A stretch of DNA of 64,000 nucleotides from JALYGJ01 sp963781705 (GTDB taxonomy: Bacteria > Chloroflexota > Limnocylindria > Limnocylindrales > CSP1-4). Under the pieces are notes generated by a model. That model did not search any database, had not been told where the DNA came from, and saw nothing but the letters and a program-made list of their open reading frames with translations. The translations under genes were made by a program, and so were the position numbers. The DNA is taken from positions 620,001 through 684,000 of the forward strand of contig CAWAGP010000001.1 in the NCBI GenBank assembly GCA_963781705.1. Direction: 5' to 3'. Within the stretch, counting starts at the first letter, position 1; each line of letters begins with the position of its first letter. Shown here piece by piece: positions 52,541 to 60,626 of this stretch.

Positions 52541-53048
52541 CGTTCGACAGCTCCGCGGCGAGCGCGCGCCGTGCGCGCGCGAGCCGCCACTTCACCGTCC
52601 CGGCCGGTATCCCCAGCCACGCGGCGATCTCGCCGACGCCGTAGCCGTGCAAGTGGTGAAGCACCAGGAGCGCGCGCTGGTCGACGGTCAGTCGGTCGAA
52701 GGCGCCGTCGAAGTCGGCCGAGTGGGCGGGGGCAGCCGGCAAAATTCGGCCGGCTGATGCGGCGTCATCCAGCGCGACTTCGTGAACGCGGCGGCGCCTA
52801 CGCAGCGCCATCCGACATGCATTGATCAGGATGCGCCCGAGCCATGCGTCGAAGCGATCGACATTGCGCAGGCCGGCCAGGCCGCGCCACGCGTTGACGA
52901 ATGCCTCCTGGGTCGCGTCCCGCGCGTCGGCCTCGTTGCCCAGGATCGCCCGGGCCGTTTGGAGAAGCGACTCGCCCTTCTGCAACACGATCGACTCAAA
53001 GGCCTCCCGATCCCCGGCGCGCGCCCGAACCAGGAGCTCGCGTTCCAT
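52533..53048 (-). CDS. ECF sigma factor
   Basis: 171 residues from ATG 53048 (GGGGAG 6 nt upstream). Region 2 (ELLVRARAGDREAFESIVLQ; ARDATQEAFVNAWRGLAG; WLGRILINACRMALRRRRR) and region 4 (LTVDQRALLVLHHLHGYGVG; EIAAWLGIPAGTVKWRLARA). Third ECF sigma in the window, with a large extracellular partner downstream. Confidence 0.92.
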   Translation of the reverse strand: MERELLVRARAGDREAFESIVLQKGESLLQTARAILGNEADARDATQEAFVNAWRGLAGLRNVDRFDAWLGRILINACRMALRRRRRVHEVALDDAASAGRILPAAPAHSADFDGAFDRLTVDQRALLVLHHLHGYGVGEIAAWLGIPAGTVKWRLARARRALAAELSNDA

Positions 53049-53148
53049 CCACTCCCCTCGCACGTGCCCGGTCTACTGAATTGATGCCGGGCAAGCCCAT
53101 TCGGTTGGCCGTTCTCAGGCTAGTCCGCGCTGGTGCGAGAATTCGGCG

Positions 53149-53547
53149 ATGACGCGCTACTTCGGGATAGACGAGGCCAACGCCCGCTTGGCCGACCTCC
53201 GGCCGCTGCTCGAAGAACTGCGCGCCGACCGTGACCGCGTCGCCGAGATCCAGCAGCAGCTCGAACGCGGGCGTGCGACGAACGGCAGCGCCGAGCACGC
53301 CGAGGAGCTCACCCGGCTCGAGGTGGACATCCGCGAGGTCGTGCATCGCATGCAGCGCGCCGTCAACCAGATCGACGAATGGGGCGTGACGCTGCGCGAC
53401 ATCAGCAGCGGGCTGATCGACTTTCCGGCGCTGGCCACTGGCCGGCCCATCTGGCTGTGCTGGCGCCTGGGCGAAGGCAACGTGGAATGGTGGCATGAGA
53501 CGAGCACCGGCTTTGGTGGACGCCAGCCGCTGGCAGACCTGACCTAG
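53149..53547 (+). CDS. DUF2203 family protein
   Basis: 132 residues. RYFGIDEANARLADLRPLLE at the start, long helical middle, then VNQIDEWGVTLRDISSGLID and DFPALATGRPIWLCWRLGEG, with VEWWHETSTGFGGRQPL at the end: the full DUF2203 pattern. Function unknown; widespread in Chloroflexota and other soil bacteria. Divergent from the sigma gene, 100 nt apart. Confidence 0.93.
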   Translation: MTRYFGIDEANARLADLRPLLEELRADRDRVAEIQQQLERGRATNGSAEHAEELTRLEVDIREVVHRMQRAVNQIDEWGVTLRDISSGLIDFPALATGRPIWLCWRLGEGNVEWWHETSTGFGGRQPLADLT

Positions 53548-53799
53548 CGGCTGGCTGCCCGTCGCGTAACAGCGACGCGTCGCGCGGACGGAGCGGCAAC
53601 AGACGATTCCGCGCCACAGTCGGAGCTGGGACGGAAACGTTCGCCGAACCGGTGTTTCGGCCTGGTTTCCAAGTCAAAGTCCGCGCGTCGGGCGGAATCG
53701 GCCGCGTTTGTCAAGGATTCGGGCCGATTCGGTGCTGAGTTCCGACTGGGGAGCGGAAGCGAGACGGAGACCAAAGCTCGAGGCGCGGCGCGGAGCCGG
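53548..53799. other. Gene-free stretch with repeated motif
   Basis: No gene. Contains the second copy of the 20-bp motif at 53604-53623 and several further gattcgg/ttccgac half-sites. Between convergent genes, so it may also hold terminators. Confidence 0.4.
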
Positions 53800-55287
53800 C
53801 TAGGTCGTGTACTCGTCCTTCGGTGGGGCGCGGAAGCGGCCGCGCGTGATCCACTGGAAGAAGCGGTAGCTCTGTGGTCGGTGGGAGAACATCCAGCCGA
53901 TGATGATCAGCAGGACGAGGTCGCCGCCACCCACCGCACCGGCCGCGATGTAGCCCAGTTGCTGGCCGATCTGGCCCTTGATCGACAGCGCCGGCACGGT
54001 CACGCCGAACATGCCCAGCCGGAAGAAGGGCAGGCGCGGCGCGACGTCGGCACGATCAGTCGAGTTCAACAACTGGCTCTGGCCCTGGCCGCCGATCACG
54101 AAGGCGGACTGGCCGATCACCGCCGCGGCAGCCTGCGCGCGCGGTTCGGGCAGGTCGGTCTGGTCCATGTGCTGCCAGCCGCTGATGCCGCCGGTGGCCT
54201 GATCGGGCACCGTCCAGAGCGTGCTCGACACCACGTTGCCATCCGGCCCGTAGCCACCGATCACATACACCGCACCGCTGTTGACGAACGATGTCTGACC
54301 ACTGCGCGCATCCGGCAAGGCGGCCGACGCCGCCGGACCAACCGATACGCCCCAGCCAAAGGGATTGCCGGTGCTCTGGTCGACGGCCGGATCGCCGTGC
54401 GTGTCGAGCGCCAGGTAGTAGACCGTGTTGGTCGGCCCGTTGGGACCTTTGCCGCCGATGACGTATACGGACTCGCCCAGGTTGACCGCCGTGGCATCCG
54501 CGCGCGCATCGGGCAGTGGCAGCTGGGCATCCTCCTGCCAGGCGGTTAGCGCCGGGGTGCCCGATGTCGAAAGATTCGAGCGATAGATGGCGGCCGACAG
54601 GCCGTCCGGACTTTGGCCGCCGAAGATATACAGGCCGGTGGCGGTCGAGATGCCCGACAACTTGGCCAGCGGCGCCGGGAGCGCCAGGTCGGTGTCCTCC
54701 TGCCAGCCGGTCAGCGCACCCTGATCAACAGTCCCTTCGTAGACGGTGGTGGTCGGCTGGCCCGATGCATCCAATCCGCCGATTACATACGGCGTGCCGC
54801 TCAGGCTGAGCAGCGCAAAGTCCGAACGGGGCGCCGGCAGCGCCGGGCCCTGTGACCACTTGGCGAAATTACCGTTGTCGACGGTCGTGCTCAGGACGCT
54901 GGCGGTGGCGCCATCCGAGGTGCGCCCGCCGATGAGATACATGGTGCTGCCGGAGGTGTACGTTCCGGCACCGGCCAGACCGTCGGGCAGCGCCAGCTCA
55001 GCCGGACTGCCCTCCCATGGGATGACCGAGCCGGCCGGCGCCGGGCAGGGCAGGGTCTTGTTCTCGCCGGGGCAGAAGTTGACCGGACTGATGGCGTTGA
55101 AGCCGAGGTCAATGGTCGGCGACACGGTGAAGTAGTAAGCGCGGTCGGGCAGGTAGGCCAGCACGAAGAGGATCATCAGGAACCAGAAGACGGCCTGCAG
55201 GGAGGCCCACGTCCAGCCATCCGCATCGAGCAGCCCGAAGACTGCGCGGCGGCGGACGGCGCCCGGCGGAAGTGCGTACTGCGCCAT
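53800..55287 (-). CDS. Membrane-anchored kelch-repeat protein of the bc-complex operon
   Basis: 495 residues from ATG 55287, whose A overlaps the stop of the cytochrome c gene (TGATG). N-terminal helix about 25-45 (VFWFLMILFVLAYLP), then a six-bladed kelch propeller on the outside with the recurring Y/VIGG motif (YLIGGRTSDG, YVIGGLDASG, YIFGGQSPDG, YVIGGKGPNG, YVIGGYGPDG, FVIGGQG), and a C-terminal helix about 445-470. It probably scaffolds or protects the complex. As the last gene of the respiratory operon it is an unusual partner. Confidence 0.82.
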   Translation of the reverse strand: MAQYALPPGAVRRRAVFGLLDADGWTWASLQAVFWFLMILFVLAYLPDRAYYFTVSPTIDLGFNAISPVNFCPGENKTLPCPAPAGSVIPWEGSPAELALPDGLAGAGTYTSGSTMYLIGGRTSDGATASVLSTTVDNGNFAKWSQGPALPAPRSDFALLSLSGTPYVIGGLDASGQPTTTVYEGTVDQGALTGWQEDTDLALPAPLAKLSGISTATGLYIFGGQSPDGLSAAIYRSNLSTSGTPALTAWQEDAQLPLPDARADATAVNLGESVYVIGGKGPNGPTNTVYYLALDTHGDPAVDQSTGNPFGWGVSVGPAASAALPDARSGQTSFVNSGAVYVIGGYGPDGNVVSSTLWTVPDQATGGISGWQHMDQTDLPEPRAQAAAAVIGQSAFVIGGQGQSQLLNSTDRADVAPRLPFFRLGMFGVTVPALSIKGQIGQQLGYIAAGAVGGGDLVLLIIIGWMFSHRPQSYRFFQWITRGRFRAPPKDEYTT

Positions 55288-56555
55288 CAGGGACTCGGCG
55301 AGCTTGAAGCGGCCGGGCTGGAGGACGGAGCCAACGACGGCGCGGCCGACGACGGCGCGGCCGAAGGCGGCGCGGACGAACTGCTGGTAGCCGGAACCAC
55401 GATGAAGTCGCCGTGCATCGTCGGGTAGTGGCCGGGCATGGTGCACGCGAACTGCAGGTTGGCGGGCGGGTTGTCGAACGTGTAGGTGAAGGTCTGCGTC
55501 CCGTTACTGAACGGCGCAATGCCGGGCAGGTCGTTATCCGCCGCGGCGCTCGACAGCTGATCGGCCGTGGCGATATGGAAGTTATGGTCCATCGGCATCG
55601 AGTTCATGATGTGGAACTCGACCGTCTCGCCCTGGACCACGGTGATGCTTGTGACCTGCTGCTGGGTCGTCGGATCGATCCACGTCAACTGGTCGCTGGC
55701 CTGCAATTCGATCACGCGTGGGTTGTCGGCCGTGCCCGGGTTCGTCACCGGGGCAGCGGTGGCCGGCGCAGCACTCGACGCGGCAGGCGCGCGCCAGCAG
55801 GCGGGCACCGGCGTCGCGTCGGGCGCCGGGGTGTAGTTCGGGTCACGCCAGCCCTGGACCGTGACGGCTGGCGGTGGCGTGCCCGTGGCACCCTCCGCCT
55901 GCGCAGGTTGGTAGGTGAAGCTCACGTCCGAGCTGGCCGTTATCCACGAGATGATCTGGTTGATCTGGCGATAGTTGAGCGGCCCCTTCGGCTGTAACCA
56001 GGCGGGCATGACGCTGTTCGGGTCGCCGCATACGAAGCGGCCGCCCTCGGTCAGCACCGACTGCAGGTAGTCGGGGTTGAGGTGGCCGTTGCCGGGCAGG
56101 CCCTGGGCGGTCACCGAGTTGTACAGCTTGCCCTGGTCGTTGAGCGGCGGGCCGATGAGTCCCTGCCCCTGGTCGCCATGGCAGCGAGCGCAGTTGGCGA
56201 GGAAGAGCGCGTAGCCCTGCGAGACATCGGTCACGTATTGCTGCTGCTGCTCGGCATCCATCCGGCCCTGAACACCGACTACCGGCAGGCCGATGTCGTA
56301 CAGCCAGTAGACCGGGATGAAGAGCACCAGGATCAGTGCGGCGAGGAAGGCGATCATGCGCGCGTTGCCGCTCTGGCGAACGATCTGCGCCGACCGTTCT
56401 TCCGACAGGCCGACGGTGTGCGCCTGCTCGCCGGCGGAGAAGCGCGCCTCGCCCGGCGCTGCCGGCCCTGGCAGCGCCGGCTCGCGCGGCGTGATCGCGC
56501 CGGCCGGCTCGTCCGGCCGCGGCGTCAGTTCGCGGCCGGTTCGCTCGTCACTCAC
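55287..56555 (-). CDS. Membrane-anchored cytochrome c fused to cupredoxin
   Basis: 422 residues. Helix about 67-88; a class I cytochrome c with haem motif C122-A-R-C125-H126 and axial Met183 (SVMPAW); then a cupredoxin about 280-390 with copper ligands His324, Cys371, His376 and Met380 (CTMPGHYPTM), and a Ser/Pro/Ala-rich tail. It should pass electrons from the bc complex outward, via haem and then a type 1 copper centre, to an oxidase. It lies in the operon after Rieske and before the kelch gene. Confidence 0.9.
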   Translation of the reverse strand: MSDERTGRELTPRPDEPAGAITPREPALPGPAAPGEARFSAGEQAHTVGLSEERSAQIVRQSGNARMIAFLAALILVLFIPVYWLYDIGLPVVGVQGRMDAEQQQQYVTDVSQGYALFLANCARCHGDQGQGLIGPPLNDQGKLYNSVTAQGLPGNGHLNPDYLQSVLTEGGRFVCGDPNSVMPAWLQPKGPLNYRQINQIISWITASSDVSFTYQPAQAEGATGTPPPAVTVQGWRDPNYTPAPDATPVPACWRAPAASSAAPATAAPVTNPGTADNPRVIELQASDQLTWIDPTTQQQVTSITVVQGETVEFHIMNSMPMDHNFHIATADQLSSAAADNDLPGIAPFSNGTQTFTYTFDNPPANLQFACTMPGHYPTMHGDFIVVPATSSSSAPPSAAPSSAAPSLAPSSSPAASSSPSP

Positions 56556-56567
56556 CCGCAGACTCGC

Positions 56568-57236
56568 TCAGATACAACCGACCGGCGAGCGCGCCGGGAT
56601 GAGGCCGGGCTGGCCGAGTGCCACAGGCAGCGGGCCGAGGGTGATCTTCGAGGTGTCAACCGTCAGCACGCCGCTCTTCACGACATGCGCGAAGCGGTCC
56701 ATGCTGCGCGGCGCCGGGCCGAGCTCCTTGATCTTGATGCCCAGCCGGTCGTAACGCGACCCGTGGCAGGGGCACTCGAACCAGTAGTTGGTCGTGCAGA
56801 AGTTCGGCTTGCAGCCCAGGTGCGGGCAGCGTTGATAGATGGTGCGCACGTTGGTGTTGAGGCCCTCGCCGTCGTCGCTCACGCCGTCGTCGAAACCGCG
56901 CGTCGGGTCGATCAGCTGGACGTAGGCCCGGGCCAGCGAGAAGTAGGCGGGCGCACCGTCGGGCAGCGTCACGCCCTGGACGGCGGGGCTGGCTTCGACG
57001 GTCTTCTGGTCGCCCAGCGTGATCACCGCGCCGAAACCGTTGGCCACGTTCGGCCACAGGAAGCCGAGCGTGCCGCCGAGCACCTCGATCAGCCACAGCC
57101 CAACCCCGGCACCGAGTGACCGCCGGATGAGCGTCCGTCGCGACAGGCCGGCCGGCCGGCCGTGGCGCATTTCACGGAGTACGTCGCGCGTCAGCGTCTG
57201 TGGTTGCTGCCAGCGCGCCAGTTTCCAGTTACCCAT
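56568..57236 (-). CDS. Rieske iron-sulfur protein
   Basis: 222 residues. Twin-Arg segment SRRTLIRRSLGAGVG (about 32-46) before one helix, which suggests Tat export with the helix kept as anchor. The cluster motifs are C137-P-H139-L-G-C142 and C155-P-C157-H158-G-S: 2Fe-2S ligands Cys137, His139, Cys155, His158, with Cys142 and Cys157 as the disulfide pair. It takes electrons from quinol at the cytochrome b Qo site. Confidence 0.95.
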   Translation of the reverse strand: MGNWKLARWQQPQTLTRDVLREMRHGRPAGLSRRTLIRRSLGAGVGLWLIEVLGGTLGFLWPNVANGFGAVITLGDQKTVEASPAVQGVTLPDGAPAYFSLARAYVQLIDPTRGFDDGVSDDGEGLNTNVRTIYQRCPHLGCKPNFCTTNYWFECPCHGSRYDRLGIKIKELGPAPRSMDRFAHVVKSGVLTVDTSKITLGPLPVALGQPGLIPARSPVGCI

Positions 57237-57263
57237 GAGCAGGAATCCCCCAGAGAGAACTAA

Positions 57264-57923
57264 TCACAGGGCGAACCAAAAGCCGTTCTGCCAGGGCACG
57301 GTGTAGGCGTAGCCGGGGCCGCGGAAGAACGCGCCCAGGAAGGTGATCACGAGGCCGGCCGCAGCAAACATCGTGAACAGCATGATGCCGACCTTGCGAT
57401 CGGAAGGCTTGGAAGAACCGCCGTCGCCGTCGGGTCCCCGGTCGATATAGGGGATGACCATGGCGCCGATGATGATGTAGGCGATCGACAGGACGCCGGC
57501 CACGACCGGGTGGAAGTAGGCCAGCAACTCCTGCACGCCGACCAGGTACCAGGGTGCCTTGGCGACCGCTGGCGTTGCGTTGGAATTGGCGAGCTCCTCG
57601 AGCGGAGCGTTGACGAAGACACCCATCAACAGCAGGAAGACGCTCATCACCGCCGCCGCGAAGAACTCGATCGACAGCAGGTGCGGCCAGGTCATGACCG
57701 TGTCGTCGGGTTCCTTCTGGACGCGCACCACGGCGTCCTGCTTGACCAGCGCGAGCAAGCGATATGGCTTTGCCGCCATCGGCACGCGCTGCTTGTCGAT
57801 CTCCGTGGTGCGCCTTTCGGCCGGCGCCGCAGGCAGCCCCGTGCGCCGCGGCGTCGCGGGCGTCGCGGGCGTCGCGGGCGTGGCATCGGCCGGTGCCGGT
57901 AGGCGCGTCTTCTCGTCGGTCAT
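57264..57923 (-). CDS. Cytochrome b C-terminal half (subunit IV-like)
   Basis: 219 residues. A long N-terminal extension with a TPATPATPAT repeat (9-bp tandem units) precedes three helices: about 88-107, 130-160 and 185-205. The Qo-site motif is APWYLVGVQELLAYF, where the usual PEWY has PWY without the Glu; such PWY forms occur in menaquinol-type complexes. It is the second piece of a split cytochrome b and overlaps the first by 4 nt. Confidence 0.9.
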   Translation of the reverse strand: MTDEKTRLPAPADATPATPATPATPRRTGLPAAPAERRTTEIDKQRVPMAAKPYRLLALVKQDAVVRVQKEPDDTVMTWPHLLSIEFFAAAVMSVFLLLMGVFVNAPLEELANSNATPAVAKAPWYLVGVQELLAYFHPVVAGVLSIAYIIIGAMVIPYIDRGPDGDGGSSKPSDRKVGIMLFTMFAAAGLVITFLGAFFRGPGYAYTVPWQNGFWFAL

Positions 57924-58648
57924 AGCGGTCCCGAGATGCCCCCGTCCTTACGGATGCGCCAGAAGTGGACGGCCAGGAAGATCGCCGCGGTCAGCGGCAG
58001 CAGGATCACGTGCAGCACGTAGAAGCGCAGCAACGTGTTCTGGCTGACCTCGATCCCACCGAAAACGAGCAGCTGCGCCGGCCGCGAGAACAGCGGCGTG
58101 TACGACGCGATGTTGTTGCCGATGGTGACCGCCCAGAAGGCGATCTGGTCCCACGGCAGCAGGTAGCCGGTAAACGACAGCGCCACGGTGAAGAACAGCA
58201 GCAGCACGCCGACGACCCAGTTGAACTCGCGCGGCGGCTTGTAGGCCCCGTGGTAGAAGACGCGCATCATGTGCAGGAACACGAAGAAGACCATCAGGTG
58301 CGCCGCCCAGCGGTGGATGTTGCGGGTCAGCAGCCCGAAGGGCACCGTCGCCTGGATGTTGAGGATGTCGTTGTAGGCCGACGTCGACGACGGCACGTAG
58401 AAGAACATCAGGTACACACCGGTCACGGTCAGCACCAGGAAGAAGAAGAACGACAGCCCGCCCAGGCAGAAGGTGTAGGCGAACTTCACGGCGTGCTGGC
58501 GGACGCGCACCGGGTGCAGGTGCAGGAAGACGTTGTTCATGACCGCGTAGGCGCGCGAGCGCTCGTCGGCCGGATATGGCTGGCGGAAGAGGGAACGGAA
58601 AACGGCGCTACGCCGGATGGCCGTATCTACCCGTTCGAGAAAACTCAA
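57920..58648 (-). CDS. Cytochrome b N-terminal half (b6-type)
   Basis: 242 residues from TTG 58648 (TTGA overlap with the upstream gene). Four helices; haem-binding His in RWAAHLMVF and FLHMMRVFYHGAY (helix 2) and in LHVILLPLTA and VHFWRIRKDGG (helix 4). Split cytochrome b genes are typical of b6f and of many Gram-positive or Chloroflexota complexes. It holds the two b haems that carry electrons between quinone sites. Confidence 0.93.
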   Translation of the reverse strand: MSFLERVDTAIRRSAVFRSLFRQPYPADERSRAYAVMNNVFLHLHPVRVRQHAVKFAYTFCLGGLSFFFFLVLTVTGVYLMFFYVPSSTSAYNDILNIQATVPFGLLTRNIHRWAAHLMVFFVFLHMMRVFYHGAYKPPREFNWVVGVLLLFFTVALSFTGYLLPWDQIAFWAVTIGNNIASYTPLFSRPAQLLVFGGIEVSQNTLLRFYVLHVILLPLTAAIFLAVHFWRIRKDGGISGPL

Positions 58649-60576
58649 CGACCGTATCCTCCCGCGTCAGCGCGGTTGCCGATACCCACGAGCCCGAGCT
58701 GGGTGTCGCGGTAGCTCTCCTTGTAGAGCCGCCCGTCGGTTGCGATCTCCTGCAGCTCGAACCGGTCCATGGTAATGGCGTCATACGGGCAACGCTTCAC
58801 GCACAGAGCGCAGCGGATGCAGCGTTCTTCGTCGAGCACCATTGCGGCGCCGTCTGACCAGCCGTAGGCGTCGACGAGCTCGGGCAGCGCGCCCTCCGAC
58901 TTCATCTGGTTGATGTCGATCATGTGGATGACGCCTTCCGGGCAGACGTCGGCACACGCTCCGCACAAGACGCAGCGGAACGGATCGAACCAGATGTTGT
59001 AGTTGCACATGAGACAGCGCGTGCCCTCGGTCACCGCCTGCGCGGTGCTGTAGCCGCGCTCGACCGGGGTGGCGAAGTTGACATGTGGATCGGCCGACGG
59101 GATGCGCGCCGCGACCGGCGCCATGGGCACGTGGACGCGCGGCAGAACGTCGTAGAACTCGGGCATCTCGTGGCGCCACGAGCTGACGATGCGCACGTTG
59201 GCGTCAACCTCGACCTCGGTCCGGCCGGACAGGTAGCGGTCGATCGCATACGCGCACTTCTTGCCATGGCCGGCGGCCTCGATCAGCGTCGTCGGACCGG
59301 TCACGAAGTCGCCGCAGGCGAACACGCCGCGCACGTTGCTGGCGTACGTGCCCGGATCGACGCGCACCCGGCCGCGGTTGATCTCGAACTTGGACTCGAC
59401 CGGCAGGAAGGTGTTGTCGGCCGCCTGGCTGACGGCGGGAATGACCGTGTCGGCCTTGACCTCGAACTCGCTACCCTCGATCGGCACCGGCGCACGGCGG
59501 CCGGTCGCGTCTGGTTCGCCCAGTCGGTTGCGCACGAACTTGACGGCGCGGATGTGGCCGTCCTCGTCGCCCAGGATCTCGACCGGGCTGACCAGGAACT
59601 CCATGTGCACGCCTTCGCGCTCCGTCTCGCCCAGCTCCTCCTCGTCGACCACCAGCTCCGAACGAGTACGCCGGTAGGCGATGGTGACGTTGGCCGCGCC
59701 GTAACGCAACGACGTGCGCGAACAGTCCATCGCGGTGTAGCCACCGCCGATGACCACCACGTCCTGGCCGACCGTCATCGGCTCGCCCAGGTTGGCCTTC
59801 TTCATGTATTCGACGCCGTACTGGATGCCGTCGAGGTGGCTGCCGGGGACGTCGAGCGGTACCGGATCCATCGCGCCGGCGCAGATGCCGATCGCGTCGT
59901 ACTGCTCCATCAGTTGCTCGAAGGTGATGTCGCGGCCGATGCGCACGCCGTAGCGGAAGCGCACACCCATGCGCTCGAGCAGCCGCAGGTCCATCTCGAT
60001 CGCCTCGCGCGGCAGGCGGAAGGCCGGTACGCCGATGAGCATCGTGCCGCCGCCGTAGGGCAGCTCGTCGAAGACGGTCACCTGGTGGCCGGCAACCGCC
60101 AGCTCGCGCGCGACGGCGATGCCAGACGGCCCGGCGCCGATGACCGCCACCTTGGTGTCGCGCGGCGTGATCTGCGGTATCTCGTCGGGGATGCCCGATG
60201 CCTGGTGCCACTCGACCAGGAAGCGTTTCATCGCGCGAATGGCCAGCGGCCGGTCGATGTCGCCACGGCGGCAGGCCCGTTCGCAAGGTGCTGAACAGAC
60301 GTAGGAGCACATCGCCGCGACCGGGTTCGGCTCGCGGGACAGGATGTAGCCCTCCTCGAACCGCCCTTCGGCGGCCAGATTCAGGTAGCCCCGGCAGTTC
60401 GTCCCGACGGGGCATGCCTCCTGGCATTCGATATTGCACTGCAGCCATGACGCATCGACAGGCTGAAGCAAAAACTCCTGATTGGGATCGATGGCCAAAG
60501 GGATCAGACCTCGTGGGCCAGGCTGTACTCGGGTGCCACCGTGCACGATCGTACCATCGCCCTCGGACCGTGGCAT
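58645..60576 (-). CDS. GltD-like FAD/Fe-S oxidoreductase
   Basis: 643 residues. N-terminal 4Fe-4S domain (Fer4_20) with Cys at 47, 51, 55, 61 and 90, 94, 98, 102; FAD fold GAGPSG at about 147; NAD(P)-binding GGGYTAMD near 290; GVFACGDFVTGPTTLIEAAG; then two ferredoxin clusters CVLCGACADVCPEG (from 535) and CIRCALCVKRCPYD (from 586). It resembles glutamate synthase small subunit and NfnB-like reductases, but sits first in a bc-complex operon. It may couple NAD(P)H or ferredoxin to the quinone pool; this is inferred from context. Confidence 0.9.
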   Translation of the reverse strand: MPRSEGDGTIVHGGTRVQPGPRGLIPLAIDPNQEFLLQPVDASWLQCNIECQEACPVGTNCRGYLNLAAEGRFEEGYILSREPNPVAAMCSYVCSAPCERACRRGDIDRPLAIRAMKRFLVEWHQASGIPDEIPQITPRDTKVAVIGAGPSGIAVARELAVAGHQVTVFDELPYGGGTMLIGVPAFRLPREAIEMDLRLLERMGVRFRYGVRIGRDITFEQLMEQYDAIGICAGAMDPVPLDVPGSHLDGIQYGVEYMKKANLGEPMTVGQDVVVIGGGYTAMDCSRTSLRYGAANVTIAYRRTRSELVVDEEELGETEREGVHMEFLVSPVEILGDEDGHIRAVKFVRNRLGEPDATGRRAPVPIEGSEFEVKADTVIPAVSQAADNTFLPVESKFEINRGRVRVDPGTYASNVRGVFACGDFVTGPTTLIEAAGHGKKCAYAIDRYLSGRTEVEVDANVRIVSSWRHEMPEFYDVLPRVHVPMAPVAARIPSADPHVNFATPVERGYSTAQAVTEGTRCLMCNYNIWFDPFRCVLCGACADVCPEGVIHMIDINQMKSEGALPELVDAYGWSDGAAMVLDEERCIRCALCVKRCPYDAITMDRFELQEIATDGRLYKESYRDTQLGLVGIGNRADAGGYGR

Positions 60577-60626
60577 ACCAATGGCTCACTCGACCTGCCG
60601 GTCGCGACGCGCCTAGGCTGTAGGCC

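Noticed and set aside
57857..57890. 9-bp tandem repeats as a possible CRISPR or regulatory array
   Set aside because: They encode the TPATPATPAT extension of the cytochrome b C-half; simple in-gene repeats.
58924..60294. 456-residue plus-strand frame
   Set aside because: Shadow of the FAD/Fe-S oxidoreductase; the His/Asp/Val-rich composition is typical of an antisense frame.
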